Source of the DNA: Stenomitos rutilans HA7619-LM2
GTDB lineage: Bacteria; Cyanobacteriota; Cyanobacteriia; Leptolyngbyales; Leptolyngbyaceae
Length of the DNA stretch: 64,000 nucleotides
Assembly (NCBI GenBank): GCA_019358945.1
Contig: JAHHIE010000030.1
Coordinates: 18,409 to 82,408, forward strand
Direction: 5' to 3'
Numbering within the stretch: position 1 is the stretch's first letter; each line of letters starts with the position of its first letter. Under the pieces are notes generated by a model. It was not told the origin of the DNA and searched no databases. It was given only the letters and a program-made list of their open reading frames with translations. This document shows positions 1 through 9,400 of the stretch, one piece after another. Both the position numbers and the translations under genes were made by a program.

Positions 1-2
1 TT

Positions 3-1001
3 AAAGACTATGCCACTGCCTCCTTAGCCGCAATGGATCAGGTGCCTGCTGTGGTGCGATCGGTCGTGGGCGAAGCCGGACAATATCCTGCCAAAAACCG
101 AGAGGCGATCGGGCGTGGGTTTACGCAAGCCAATCGCTACGTTGCCAAATATTTTGAAACGGTGATTAAGCGGGGACAACTCGACACACACATTCCTGCC
201 GAAAAGCTTGCAGGATTGCTTAATGGCATGCTGTTGGGCTACGCCGTGATTGAGTTCACTAGCGAATTCCATCAACTTTGGCAGGACCGAGATGACTTTC
301 TTGAAAACCTGGTGACGCTTTTTCTTCAGGGTGCGGTGTCGCCCTCTTCAGAAGCAAGCCCGACGGCGCTTGGATTGCTTCCATTTAATTCAACTGCCAC
401 ACTCACTAAAACCGCTGCCACTGAAAAAGTTGCGGATCTTCCGGCTTCCTTAGTCCATACCATCTTGCAACGCGCTAAAAAACTGGGACTGCAAGAGTAT
501 GCGATCGCCTACGTTCTCTTTGGCGCAGGATTGAGTCCACTAGAGATTTGCCAATTAGAGCGATCGCACCACATCAGCGACCCACATCAACAGCTTCTGC
601 AAATCACACAGGGCGCTGTACGACAGGTACCCGTTAATCAGTGGCTGATGGGCAAACGCTACGGCTCGTACACGCGCAACCCGCTCACGCAATGGCTGCG
701 AAGCCGAAAAGACAGCCAGCCAGCCACGTTCCTAAACCCATCTGAACAACCCCTTGCTGAGCGTGAATTACTTCAGCTTTGGCACTCTCTCACCGACGGC
801 TTGCTCACCCCAGATGGACAACCACCTGTGATCGAGCAAACTCAACAAACCTGGTGTGTGGAACTCTTGATGCGCGGCATGAGTTTAGCCAATATGCGTC
901 TGCTGACAGGTTGGGATGTTGCAAGGCTTCAACCCTATGTCGATCGAGCCAAAGAAAAAGCTGCACTGGAACAGGCACTTCGTCTGGATCACAAAGCATA
1001 A
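3..1001 (+). CDS. TetR-family regulator (5' truncated by window edge) with C-terminal degenerate tyrosine-recombinase-like domain
   Basis: Frame open to window edge (KDYATASLAAMDQVP...); TetR C-terminal-like helices, then YVLFGAGLSPLEICQLERSH and WCVELLMRGMSLANMRLLTGWDVARLQPYVDRA resembling phage-integrase folds. Confidence 0.6.
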   Translation, partial: KDYATASLAAMDQVPAVVRSVVGEAGQYPAKNREAIGRGFTQANRYVAKYFETVIKRGQLDTHIPAEKLAGLLNGMLLGYAVIEFTSEFHQLWQDRDDFLENLVTLFLQGAVSPSSEASPTALGLLPFNSTATLTKTAATEKVADLPASLVHTILQRAKKLGLQEYAIAYVLFGAGLSPLEICQLERSHHISDPHQQLLQITQGAVRQVPVNQWLMGKRYGSYTRNPLTQWLRSRKDSQPATFLNPSEQPLAERELLQLWHSLTDGLLTPDGQPPVIEQTQQTWCVELLMRGMSLANMRLLTGWDVARLQPYVDRAKEKAALEQALRLDHKA

Positions 1002-1461
1002 AACATGGGTGGGACTGCTGCGCCTGAAACAGTTGTATCACCTCATTAACCGTCCAATTTGCATGACTGCCTGCGTTGAAATGTTCACCTCAAGCAGCGT
1101 CATGGCGATCGCACTCATGGTAGGCAGCAGTCTGACAAGGCAAATTTGATGAGGTCTTTAATTTCCTCACTTTTTACCGAGCTATAGATCTAAAGTGGTG
1201 CGATCGGCGTATACCTTCTCGACAACATTGAGCTGCTTATCACTCTGTTCGTTTGCTGAGCTTGATTATACCCAGACTTTTACTGGTAATCGAGCGATTT
1301 TGTGGTTCGCTTAGCTCAAAAGCAGCTTTGACGTATCCTTCCACAGGCAGAGGAAGTCATTAGTTTCAGTATTTACCCTTAGTTTGAAATAGTTTTTAGG
1401 TTTTGAATGATACTCAAAATCTACGGAACTACTTGTGTAAATTTAAGAGGCATCACCACTT

Positions 1462-2199
1462 ATGGCTTTTCCAATTGCATCTCCTCAGCGGGGTGCGCCT
1501 TCGCGCCGTGCGTTGCTGAAATGGGGTTTTCTTAGTCTTGGTACAGCGGTTTTGACCACTCTGCCAAAAACAGTCTTAGCCCAATCTGGTAAATCCATCA
1601 AAACGTTGACCTTCAATGCTGACGATGTTGGTATCCTTAACTTCGCTCTCTTACTAGAAGAACTAGAAGCAGCGTTCTACGTGCTCGCGCTTGCGTCTGG
1701 GAAGATTACTGATGCCAAGGAATTTGATTATCTGAAAGCCATTGGCAAACACGAAGCAACGCACGTCAAATTTCTCCGTAAAGTTTTAGGAAAGAACACA
1801 ACGTTCAGGTTTCGAGACCTTAGCTTCAATCAGGCTGGTTTAGAGGCTGTCCTAGCTGACCGTAATACCATCCTGAACACCGCTGTTGCACTCGAAGATA
1901 CTGGCGTTCACGCTTATAACGGTGCTGGACCAAGCCTTAAAGATCCCACCTATCTCTTGGCGGCTGGTTCAATTGTTTCGGTAGAAGCGCGCCATACAGC
2001 AGGAGTTCGCGGATTATTACAACGCCCTTCTACTGAACCTGATAGCGATCGTGCAGTGAGCGATGCTGAGTTAGTCCCTGAACTTAACCCATTCAAAGGG
2101 CGACCTTACGATGAACTGTACACACCAAAGCAAATTGTGGCGATCGTTGCTTCGCTGAAGATCCTGAATAATCCCATTACTGGCGCACTCGTTGCCTGA
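1462..2199 (+). CDS. ferritin-like domain protein with Tat-type signal
   Basis: RRALLKWGFLSLGTAVL twin-Arg N-terminus; ELEAAFY, HEATH, EDTGVHAY, VEARHTAGVR motifs of ferritin-like/PCC13-62-type family. Confidence 0.75.
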   Translation: MAFPIASPQRGAPSRRALLKWGFLSLGTAVLTTLPKTVLAQSGKSIKTLTFNADDVGILNFALLLEELEAAFYVLALASGKITDAKEFDYLKAIGKHEATHVKFLRKVLGKNTTFRFRDLSFNQAGLEAVLADRNTILNTAVALEDTGVHAYNGAGPSLKDPTYLLAAGSIVSVEARHTAGVRGLLQRPSTEPDSDRAVSDAELVPELNPFKGRPYDELYTPKQIVAIVASLKILNNPITGALVA

Positions 2200-2215
2200 A
2201 CTAAGGAGTTTTACC

Positions 2216-3046
2216 ATGACCATTTTTTCAAATCTCGTCTTAGAGCAGGCAGCACCCACGGCACAATCGCAGGTTCAGCGCTTTGGAATAACCATCCTGG
2301 AGCGAGTGAGCACCAAAACCTTGTCCCTCATTGCAAGCGTCGTGTTCTTTCTGCTGTTTGTCGTGCTCTTCCTGTTGACGACTCTTTTTATTACGCCCAC
2401 CGCACCCGCTTACGCTCAAACCGCAGTCTTGACACCCCGACAAGTCGTTGAGTACGCACTCACCCTGGAGAAATTGGAAGCTGATTTTTATCGTCGTGCC
2501 TTGACCCAAATTGAGAGTGGTAGCCTGACCAGTCTGCCAGAGCCAGCAAAGGCGGCAGTGCGGTCTTATGGAGAGGATGAAACCCTGCACGTGCCTGACC
2601 TCTCGACTGTCTTAACTGCACTAGGTGGCAATCCAGACGCAATCACGATTCCTGCAAATCCCAATTACAACGCCATACTCAGCAGAGACCCATTTGCCAA
2701 TCCTGAAGATTTCCTCCTTGCATTACAACTCGTTGAAGATACAGGGGTAGCTGCTTACAAAGGACAGGTACAAAATTTGCAGGCGGCTGGTGAGGCTGGT
2801 AAAGCTGTGTTAGCAGGTGCTCTAGAAATACATAGTGTGGAAGCTCGACATGCGGCTGGCATTCGCTATCTACGGCAGACGTTTTACAATGCTAATGTCC
2901 GTCCCTGGATTCGGAAGTCTAAGGAAGTGCTTTACCAAGAAGTGCGTCCTGACTCACCGATTCCCTTTGGTAATGAAGCCTTTGATGGTTACGCTACAAG
3001 AGATGAGGTGCTGGCAAGAGTGGCTCCCATCTTAGCTGGATCATAG
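2216..3046 (+). CDS. membrane-anchored/exported ferritin-like domain protein
   Basis: ATG at 2216 preceded by AAGGAG; long hydrophobic N-terminal segment; EKLEADFY, EDTGVAAY, SVEARHAAGIR motifs. Confidence 0.7.
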   Translation: MTIFSNLVLEQAAPTAQSQVQRFGITILERVSTKTLSLIASVVFFLLFVVLFLLTTLFITPTAPAYAQTAVLTPRQVVEYALTLEKLEADFYRRALTQIESGSLTSLPEPAKAAVRSYGEDETLHVPDLSTVLTALGGNPDAITIPANPNYNAILSRDPFANPEDFLLALQLVEDTGVAAYKGQVQNLQAAGEAGKAVLAGALEIHSVEARHAAGIRYLRQTFYNANVRPWIRKSKEVLYQEVRPDSPIPFGNEAFDGYATRDEVLARVAPILAGS

Positions 3047-3571
3047 CTTGCGTCATAAGTAGACGTTGCTGAAGTAAGAGTCTAGAGCTTGTGGAATGAA
3101 TAGCAGGCTCTAGACTTACTGATGTGCTTTCAAGAGTTAGTTCTCAAATATGGTGGAGTGAATGTGTGGGGTGTGCTCATGGCTAGGTGCTGATCAACGC
3201 AGAAGCTTTCTGTTTAATAAGACTTATGGATGAACAGTGGAAGCTGTGTGCAAAAATTTCCTGACGTAAAAGCGTCTTAGCGATCGCTGCTCGGTTTGAT
3301 GACATGAGTGAGGCTAACTCGGCTGTGTACTTGCACTCAGGTGGAATGGACGGGTTATGGAGTGGGATTTAGAGCTAGAGTCGTGTCGCTAGCGCTTTCC
3401 ATCTCCTGCAAAACCTACTCCGATCGGAGGACGCGGCGACCCAAGCATCTCCCTATAGTAGGAAAGTTTGAGTACTTGTCCGTGAAAACGTTGAGAGCCT
3501 TTAACTAAAAGGAAACTCAAGCCAATCGGCTGCCCTTTGCTTAACCACTCTATTCATACGAGAGGAAATCT

Positions 3572-3991
3572 ATGAGCCAGCAAGACAACATCGCTGTAAT
3601 GCAACGCTTTGGGGAAGCCGTTAATAGCGGGAACCTCGCCGCCTTACGTGATGTCATCGCACCCACTGCCCTTGATCATGATCCAGCACCCGACCAGGAT
3701 TTGGGACCAGAAGGCTTCATCAAATTTTTCACCGGCTTCCGGGCAGCGTTTCCAGACTTGAGTATAGCGATCGACCATCTGGTTATAGATGATGACAATA
3801 TTGCGATCGCCTATACCGTCAAAGGGACACATCAGGGTGACTTTTTAGGTGTGCCAGCAACGGGTCGAAAAATTAGTGCGCGAGGTATGCAAATCGCCCG
3901 CTTTGAGAACGGTCAAATGGTGGAGCGATGGGGCAGTTCTGACCAACTTGGCATTCTCCAGCAGCTTGGCGTCGATCCAACGGCTCAATAA
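3572..3991 (+). CDS. SnoaL-like / ester cyclase family protein
   Basis: 139 aa; MQRFGEAVNSGNLAALRDVIAPTALDHDP, KGTHQGDFLGVPATGRKISARGMQIARFENGQMVERWG motifs. Confidence 0.8.
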   Translation: MSQQDNIAVMQRFGEAVNSGNLAALRDVIAPTALDHDPAPDQDLGPEGFIKFFTGFRAAFPDLSIAIDHLVIDDDNIAIAYTVKGTHQGDFLGVPATGRKISARGMQIARFENGQMVERWGSSDQLGILQQLGVDPTAQ

Positions 3992-4249
3992 GCCTGGCTC
4001 AATCACTGCATCGCTGTAAAGGGTTAGCGTTCGGACATTACCTTTAGATAACACTAAAGCTTCATTACCGAATGCTAACTCTCAATCTACGTACAATTCA
4101 TGACCTTAGATCTCATTTTTACATCGGTTTTTTTCATTGAGCTGCCTCAGTTTCTTCGTACTTTTAGCTCGACGCTTTAAGCCTGTGGTAAGACGCAACT
4201 GTGATTGGCTTTCTTTAGTTTAAAGGGGAACAATAAGCGCAGTACAACG

Positions 4250-4756
4250 ATGACAGCTCAAGCTCCCCAACAAACAGACTCCTTTCAAAAGCTAAAAGCT
4301 CTAGTCAAAAGCATTGACATCGCCATGCTGACGACGCTTGATGAGAGCGGTGGTCTACACAGTCGTCCCATGTCGTGCAATGGAGAGATTGACGATGATG
4401 GCACCCTCTGGTTTTTCACCTCTAGCCAATCGCCTAAAGTGGATGAAATCGATCGTCGCCAGCAGGTAAACGTGAGCTTTGCCGATCCTCATAAGCAGCA
4501 ATATGTTTCGCTCTCTGGCACGGCTCAACTGGTGCAAGATCGGCAACAAATTCAGCAACGATGGCAGCCAAAACTTCAAGCATGGTTCCCCAACGGTTTA
4601 GAGGAGCCAAACATTGCCCTACTAAAAGTCACGGTCGAGAAAGCTGAATACTGGGATGCACCATCTGGCTTTGTGGCACATACCCTTGGTTTGCTAAAAG
4701 CGGTCACAACCGGGAAACCAGCAGAAGGCGGTGAAAATAAGAAAATGTCTCTTTAG
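4250..4756 (+). CDS. pyridoxamine 5'-phosphate oxidase family protein (general stress protein 26-like)
   Basis: IAMLTTLDESGGLHSRPMSC...GTLWFFTSSQSPKVDEI..VNVSFADP; internal ATG at 4250 preferred to ORF start at 4205. Confidence 0.8.
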   Translation: MTAQAPQQTDSFQKLKALVKSIDIAMLTTLDESGGLHSRPMSCNGEIDDDGTLWFFTSSQSPKVDEIDRRQQVNVSFADPHKQQYVSLSGTAQLVQDRQQIQQRWQPKLQAWFPNGLEEPNIALLKVTVEKAEYWDAPSGFVAHTLGLLKAVTTGKPAEGGENKKMSL

Positions 4757-4824
4757 TCGCAGCTTTCCATGCAGGCGATGTACACCTCTACCGCTGGAAT
4801 GACACGAAACTTAGTCAATTCCCT

Positions 4825-4855
4825 AAAACCCGATGTAAAAATGCGGGTTTTTTAT
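4825..4855 (+). terminator. Rho-independent terminator
   Basis: AAAACCCG-loop-CGGGTTTT followed by T-rich tract. Confidence 0.65.
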
Positions 4856-4945
4856 TGTTTTTGCTTACGTTTGTTTGTATGATTGCTTATTGACACACAA
4901 CCTACGTTATTCCGACTGGCTATTCGCACATTAAGGAGACATGGA

Positions 4946-6097
4946 ATGACCCTCCGGCAACAGAAACCCAATGGTTTGGGTACGTTGATTCACCGATTTA
5001 CAGACCGATTAAGATTCAGTTCATTCAGAAAATTTGTCTCCCTCATGGTTGTGGGAGTCGTACTAAGCGCTGCGATCGCTGCTTGCTCTTCAAGCAATAA
5101 CGCTTCAGCGCCCGGCACTTCTGGTAGCGCTAGCCCCGTTGCAGACCAGAAAAAAGATGTCGAACTGACCCTAGTTGGTTACGCCGTACCTAAAGCTGCT
5201 CATGACGCCATCATCCCAAAATTTGTTGAAAAGTGGAAGACTGAGCATGGCGGACAGAATGTGACCTTCAAGCAGAGCTATGGTGGTTCAGGCACTCAAA
5301 CTCGCGCCATTATTGACGGTCTAGAAGCCGATATAACTCACCTAGCGCTAGCTGCTGACACAGGCAAGTTGGTGAAAGCAGGCTTGGTCAATGCTGATTG
5401 GGACAAGAAAGAGCCAAATAACGGTATTGTGGCAAAGTCGGTTGTGGCGATTGTGACCCGCGAAGGCAACCCCAAACAGATCAAAACCTTTACCGATTTG
5501 ACCAGAGATGATGTGAAATGGGTCACTGCAAACCCCAAAACCTCTGGTGGTGCTCGCTGGAATTTCCTTGCATTGTGGGATTACGGCCTGAAGACTACTA
5601 AAGACGAAGCGAAAACCAAAGAGTTTGTCACCAAAGCCTTTAAGAACGTCGCTGTGCTGGCAAAAGATGCACGGGAATCCACCGATTCCTTTGCTAAGCA
5701 AGGTCAGGGTGATGCGTTGTTGAACTACGAAAACGAGATCATTCTTGCTAAGAGTAAAGGTGAAAAAGTAGAGTATGTGGTGCCTGAAACCAACGTGTCG
5801 ATTGACACGCCCGTTGCGATCGTAGACAAAAACGTGGATAAACACGGCACTCGTGAAGTGGCTGAAGCATTTGTGAACTATCTGTTCACTCCGGAAGCAC
5901 AAGCAGAATTTGTGAAGGTTGGTTTCAGACCGCTTGATGCTGATGCGGCCAAGACGAAAGAAAATGCCGATAAATTCCCACCTGTGAAGACCCTCGGTAC
6001 CATCAAAGATTATGGCGGCTGGAGCGATTTCCAGAAGAAATTCTTTGAAGATGGCGCAATTTTCGACCAGATTGAAGACTCTGTTGGGAAGAAATAG
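4946..6097 (+). CDS. sbpA: sulfate ABC transporter substrate-binding protein
   Basis: LTLVGYAVPKAAHDAIIPKF, QSYGGSGTQTRAIIDGLEADI, FLALWDYGL typical of SbpA/Sbp; ATG at 4946 preferred, ORF open from 4883. Confidence 0.85.
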   Translation: MTLRQQKPNGLGTLIHRFTDRLRFSSFRKFVSLMVVGVVLSAAIAACSSSNNASAPGTSGSASPVADQKKDVELTLVGYAVPKAAHDAIIPKFVEKWKTEHGGQNVTFKQSYGGSGTQTRAIIDGLEADITHLALAADTGKLVKAGLVNADWDKKEPNNGIVAKSVVAIVTREGNPKQIKTFTDLTRDDVKWVTANPKTSGGARWNFLALWDYGLKTTKDEAKTKEFVTKAFKNVAVLAKDARESTDSFAKQGQGDALLNYENEIILAKSKGEKVEYVVPETNVSIDTPVAIVDKNVDKHGTREVAEAFVNYLFTPEAQAEFVKVGFRPLDADAAKTKENADKFPPVKTLGTIKDYGGWSDFQKKFFEDGAIFDQIEDSVGKK

Positions 6098-6126
6098 CCG
6101 TTCAGTTGAGGATTGATGAATTTGAG

Positions 6127-6153
6127 GGGGCAAGGTTACTTGCCCCTTTTTTT
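6127..6153 (+). terminator. Rho-independent terminator downstream of sbpA
   Basis: GGGGCAAG-GTTA-CTTGCCCC followed by 7 T. Confidence 0.85.
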
Positions 6154-7066
6154 AATCAGGCAAGGCGTTAAGTAATGAGGTGATGGCTTGAACGCCGATG
6201 AGCAATACAAAAAAGCCTGCCGCTAGAATGCTCAGTGGTCGCAGCATTGCCTCTAGCTGTTTCAGTTGACGCTCCAGATCGCTTTCGTAATACGCTGACA
6301 GTTTGCCCAACATTTCATCCAGGTTGCCCGTCTCTTCGCCTGTCCGCAGCATTTGCAGTGCCAACGGCGGCAGTTTCCCCTCAAGGCTTTGACTCAAGCT
6401 CTGCCCTGCCTGAATCTGACGAGCCGCGATCGCCAAACTCTGCCGCAACGCCAGATCAGGAATGCGCAAACGAATTAGCTCAAGCGCTTGCAGGATGGGT
6501 ACGCCACACCGTAGCGGCAACTCTAGTTCTGTGAAGTAAAGAAGCGATCGCACCTGAGCAATCCTTTTGAGCAACGGTATTTTCGACATGACCTGATACA
6601 GCACCACACCTGCACCAGCAGTCGCAATATGGGCAAAGAAAAATAACGCACAGAACATAATTCCAAAGGTCAACCATGTCATGGCTTCTTTTGGCAGTAC
6701 GACGCTTAGTAATGCCGTTACACCCATGAAACAAATTGAGCTTTGAAGCAGTACGGAGCGGTATAAGAGTAGCCGTTTGCTTTCAGTTTCAAATCCGATC
6801 GCCAATCGCTCAAAGGTGTCTGCCAATGAGCCACTGTATTCGGCTGATCGAATCAGGGCGATCGTCCAGCCGTCAAAGTAGGGCGATCGTCCTTCCAGTG
6901 AGGTCGCCAGATCTTGACCCATTTCAATCTTCAAACTGGCTTCTTTCAGGATGCGCTGTAAGGTTGCACTACCATCCTTTCCCGCCATGCCTAAACTTTG
7001 CTGCACAGGAATGCCAGCATTCAGCAAGGCCGCAAACTGATGAAAGAAACGAGCGTTTTCCAGCAT
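6152..7066 (-). CDS. type II secretion system F / PilC-like membrane protein
   Basis: Two T2SSF-type repeats: FFHQFAALLNAGIPVQQSL... and YFTELELPLRCGVPILQALELI...MLRTGEETGNLDEML. Confidence 0.8.
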   Translation of the reverse strand: MLENARFFHQFAALLNAGIPVQQSLGMAGKDGSATLQRILKEASLKIEMGQDLATSLEGRSPYFDGWTIALIRSAEYSGSLADTFERLAIGFETESKRLLLYRSVLLQSSICFMGVTALLSVVLPKEAMTWLTFGIMFCALFFFAHIATAGAGVVLYQVMSKIPLLKRIAQVRSLLYFTELELPLRCGVPILQALELIRLRIPDLALRQSLAIAARQIQAGQSLSQSLEGKLPPLALQMLRTGEETGNLDEMLGKLSAYYESDLERQLKQLEAMLRPLSILAAGFFVLLIGVQAITSLLNALPD

Positions 7067-7138
7067 GAAGGGGGATGGGGTGTGGGGTGTAGGGTAACAG
7101 CGTTTTTCCGCCTACGCCCTACACCCTAACCCTCTACT

Positions 7139-8314
7139 CTAATACTCCGGTACCGACGAATCAACGTCCCGGCTCCATGCCGTAATGCCACCTTTCACGT
7201 TGATGCCGTCGATGCCTGCTTGTTCTTTGAGGATGCCGATCGCCTTAGCCGATCGACCACCCATCTTGCAATGCACGACGAGCTTATGACCATTCAACAG
7301 ATCCTTCACCTGACTCACGCCAGCGCCATTCTCAATATCAGGCAGCGGCACTAACACGGCACCGGGAATCTTCGCAATCTCGTACTCGTGTGGGTTGCGA
7401 ACATCCAGCAGGACGTAATCGTTCGCATCGCTATCCAACAATTGCTTGAGTTCTTGCACGGTTATTTCTTGCATACCAGCTTGCTCCTTTGCCTCAGCGG
7501 CTTTTGCTTGGGGAATGCCACAGAATTCTTCGTAGTCAACCAGCTTTTCAATAACGGGACGAACGGGATTAGGGCGCAGCTTGAGTTCCCGGAAGCTCAT
7601 GTTCAAGGCATCGTACAGCAGTAGACGACCGCTAAGCGTAGTGCCCTTGCCGAGAATGATTTTGACCGTTTCCGTCGCCTGAATCACACCGATGATCCCC
7701 GGCAGAATGCCCAACACGCCACCTTCAGCACAGGAAGGAACTAATCCGGGTGGAGGTGGTTCGGGATAGAGGTCACGATAGTTGGGGCCACCTTCGTAGT
7801 TAAAGACGGTTGCCTGCCCTTCAAACCGAAAGATGGAGCCGTAGACGTTAGGCTTGTCGAGCAGCACGCAAGCATCGTTAACGAGATAGCGGGTCGGGAA
7901 GTTGTCCGTTCCATCCACAATGACATCGTAGTCTTTGAACAACTCCAGCGCATTCTCAGAGGTGAGGCGCGTTTCGTAAAGGTCTACCTGACAGTAGGGG
8001 TTGATTTCGTGAATGCGGTCTTTGGCAGACTCAATTTTGGGCTTGCCCACCCAGGAGGTCCCGTGGATGACCTGTCGTTGCAGGTTAGAGAAATCGACCG
8101 TATCAAAGTCCACAATACCTATGCGTCCGATACCCGCAGCGGCAAGGTAGAGCAGCAGAGGGGAACCGAGTCCACCCGTGCCAATGCACAAAACGCTGGC
8201 GGCTTTGAGGCGCTTCTGCCCTTCTAGCCCCACTTCAGGCAAGATCAGGTGCCGCGAGTACCGTTCGTACTCTTCTTTAGTCAGTTGAATGTCATTCAGA
8301 TCGGGATTTAGCAT
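7139..8314 (-). CDS. moeB: molybdopterin-synthase/sulfur-carrier adenylyltransferase with C-terminal rhodanese domain
   Basis: YSRHLILPEVGLEGQKRLKAASVLCIGTGGLGSP; rhodanese VVHCKMGGRSAKA. Confidence 0.9.
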   Translation of the reverse strand: MLNPDLNDIQLTKEEYERYSRHLILPEVGLEGQKRLKAASVLCIGTGGLGSPLLLYLAAAGIGRIGIVDFDTVDFSNLQRQVIHGTSWVGKPKIESAKDRIHEINPYCQVDLYETRLTSENALELFKDYDVIVDGTDNFPTRYLVNDACVLLDKPNVYGSIFRFEGQATVFNYEGGPNYRDLYPEPPPPGLVPSCAEGGVLGILPGIIGVIQATETVKIILGKGTTLSGRLLLYDALNMSFRELKLRPNPVRPVIEKLVDYEEFCGIPQAKAAEAKEQAGMQEITVQELKQLLDSDANDYVLLDVRNPHEYEIAKIPGAVLVPLPDIENGAGVSQVKDLLNGHKLVVHCKMGGRSAKAIGILKEQAGIDGINVKGGITAWSRDVDSSVPEY

Positions 8315-8366
8315 GGTAGAGAAAAGCTAAAGGATAAGAAGGATGGAACCAGATTGCTGAACGGCT

Positions 8367-8837
8367 TCACATTCGAGCCAGTGCAGCAAGTTGGATAGTT
8401 TCGGGGTCAAATTGGTGTTGCTCGTTTAGTATCCAACTGCGACAGTCGATCGCAGTGCCTTGCTCAACGGAGACAATCAGGTAAGAGTATTGTGACCAGG
8501 CGATCGCGCGATCGCACTCTGAAGGGATTGCTGGATGGTCAGGATGGGAATGATAAATGCCAATAATATCCAAATCGCGCTGATGTGCTTCGCGCATGGC
8601 TGCTAGCGAATCTTCCGGCGCAATCCAATAACGACGAGTCTTCGTCAAGCCTTCTCGATCGTTGAGGACAGTGGCCACATCTTGATCCCACGCGTTGGGT
8701 GTTGTGTAAACCTCATGCACGACCTTCTCATCAGCGGCGATCGTGCCCAACAGCAAACCACAGCACTCTTCGGGATAGGTGCGATCAGCGTGGGCTTGAA
8801 TGGCCTGCAAGTGGTCAGGGTGAAGCGTTAAGGACAC
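8367..8837 (-). CDS. M67 family (JAMM/MPN) metallopeptidase
   Basis: EECCGLLLG plus HSHPDHPAIPSECD JAMM motif. Confidence 0.85.
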   Translation of the reverse strand: MSLTLHPDHLQAIQAHADRTYPEECCGLLLGTIAADEKVVHEVYTTPNAWDQDVATVLNDREGLTKTRRYWIAPEDSLAAMREAHQRDLDIIGIYHSHPDHPAIPSECDRAIAWSQYSYLIVSVEQGTAIDCRSWILNEQHQFDPETIQLAALARM

Positions 8838-8914
8838 AAAAGCCTCGATCGTTGCATTACAGACTATCTATTCTAGGACAGGATTACTCTAGATATGTGA
8901 GTTGTCTAAAATGC

Positions 8915-9400
8915 TTAAGCAACGGCTGGCTTTGGTTGCCCTTGCAACTGACAAAGTGCTTTCAATGTTTGCAGGAGTTGTAAGGCACGATCGGGTTCAA
9001 AAAGGTGCAGCGTTGGCATTAACTGATAGGTTGGTGTACTCCCCTGTCGCAAAGACACAAACTGATAGTCTGTACCATTTGTAATCCAGCCCCATACTGA
9101 GTCTTGATGCATCAAACTCTGATGTGCATAGGTGAGCAGTTGGGGTAGCCCAGGCGTTAATGAGATGGAGCTATTCTTCACCTCAATGATCAAAATCCCA
9201 AACGGCTTACCCTCTCGCGGTGCGGCTTTATTGATCGCCAGAATGTCAAACCGCCCAGTAGTGTAAGTGTCTTCATCATCGACTGTGATACGTGCGATCG
9301 CCTCTTCTAGATGCAGCTCAACCGGAAATCGAATGAGATTACCTTGGCGAGTGGTAGCGCCGATGGCACCATCAAGCTGTGGCACTGGCAAACCGGACAC
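8915..9400 (-). CDS. PD-(D/E)XK nuclease-like protein (type I restriction HsdR N-terminal-like), N-terminus possibly chimeric
   Basis: GRFDILAINK...GILIIEVKNS (D...ExK) and LLTYAHQSLMHQDSVWGWITNGTDYQFVSL. Confidence 0.55.
   Translation of the reverse strand: MSGLPVPQLDGAIGATTRQGNLIRFPVELHLEEAIARITVDDEDTYTTGRFDILAINKAAPREGKPFGILIIEVKNSSISLTPGLPQLLTYAHQSLMHQDSVWGWITNGTDYQFVSLRQGSTPTYQLMPTLHLFEPDRALQLLQTLKALCQLQGQPKPAVA

Noticed and set aside
5348-6133. 261-aa minus-strand ORF
   Set aside because: Fully antisense to sbpA, no family resemblance; codon-bias artefact.
7067-7138. GGGTGTAGGG...CCCTACACCC between pilC-like gene and moeB as a terminator or riboregulator
   Set aside because: Low-complexity GGTGTAGGG repeat lacking a T-run; likely another intergenic repeat cluster.
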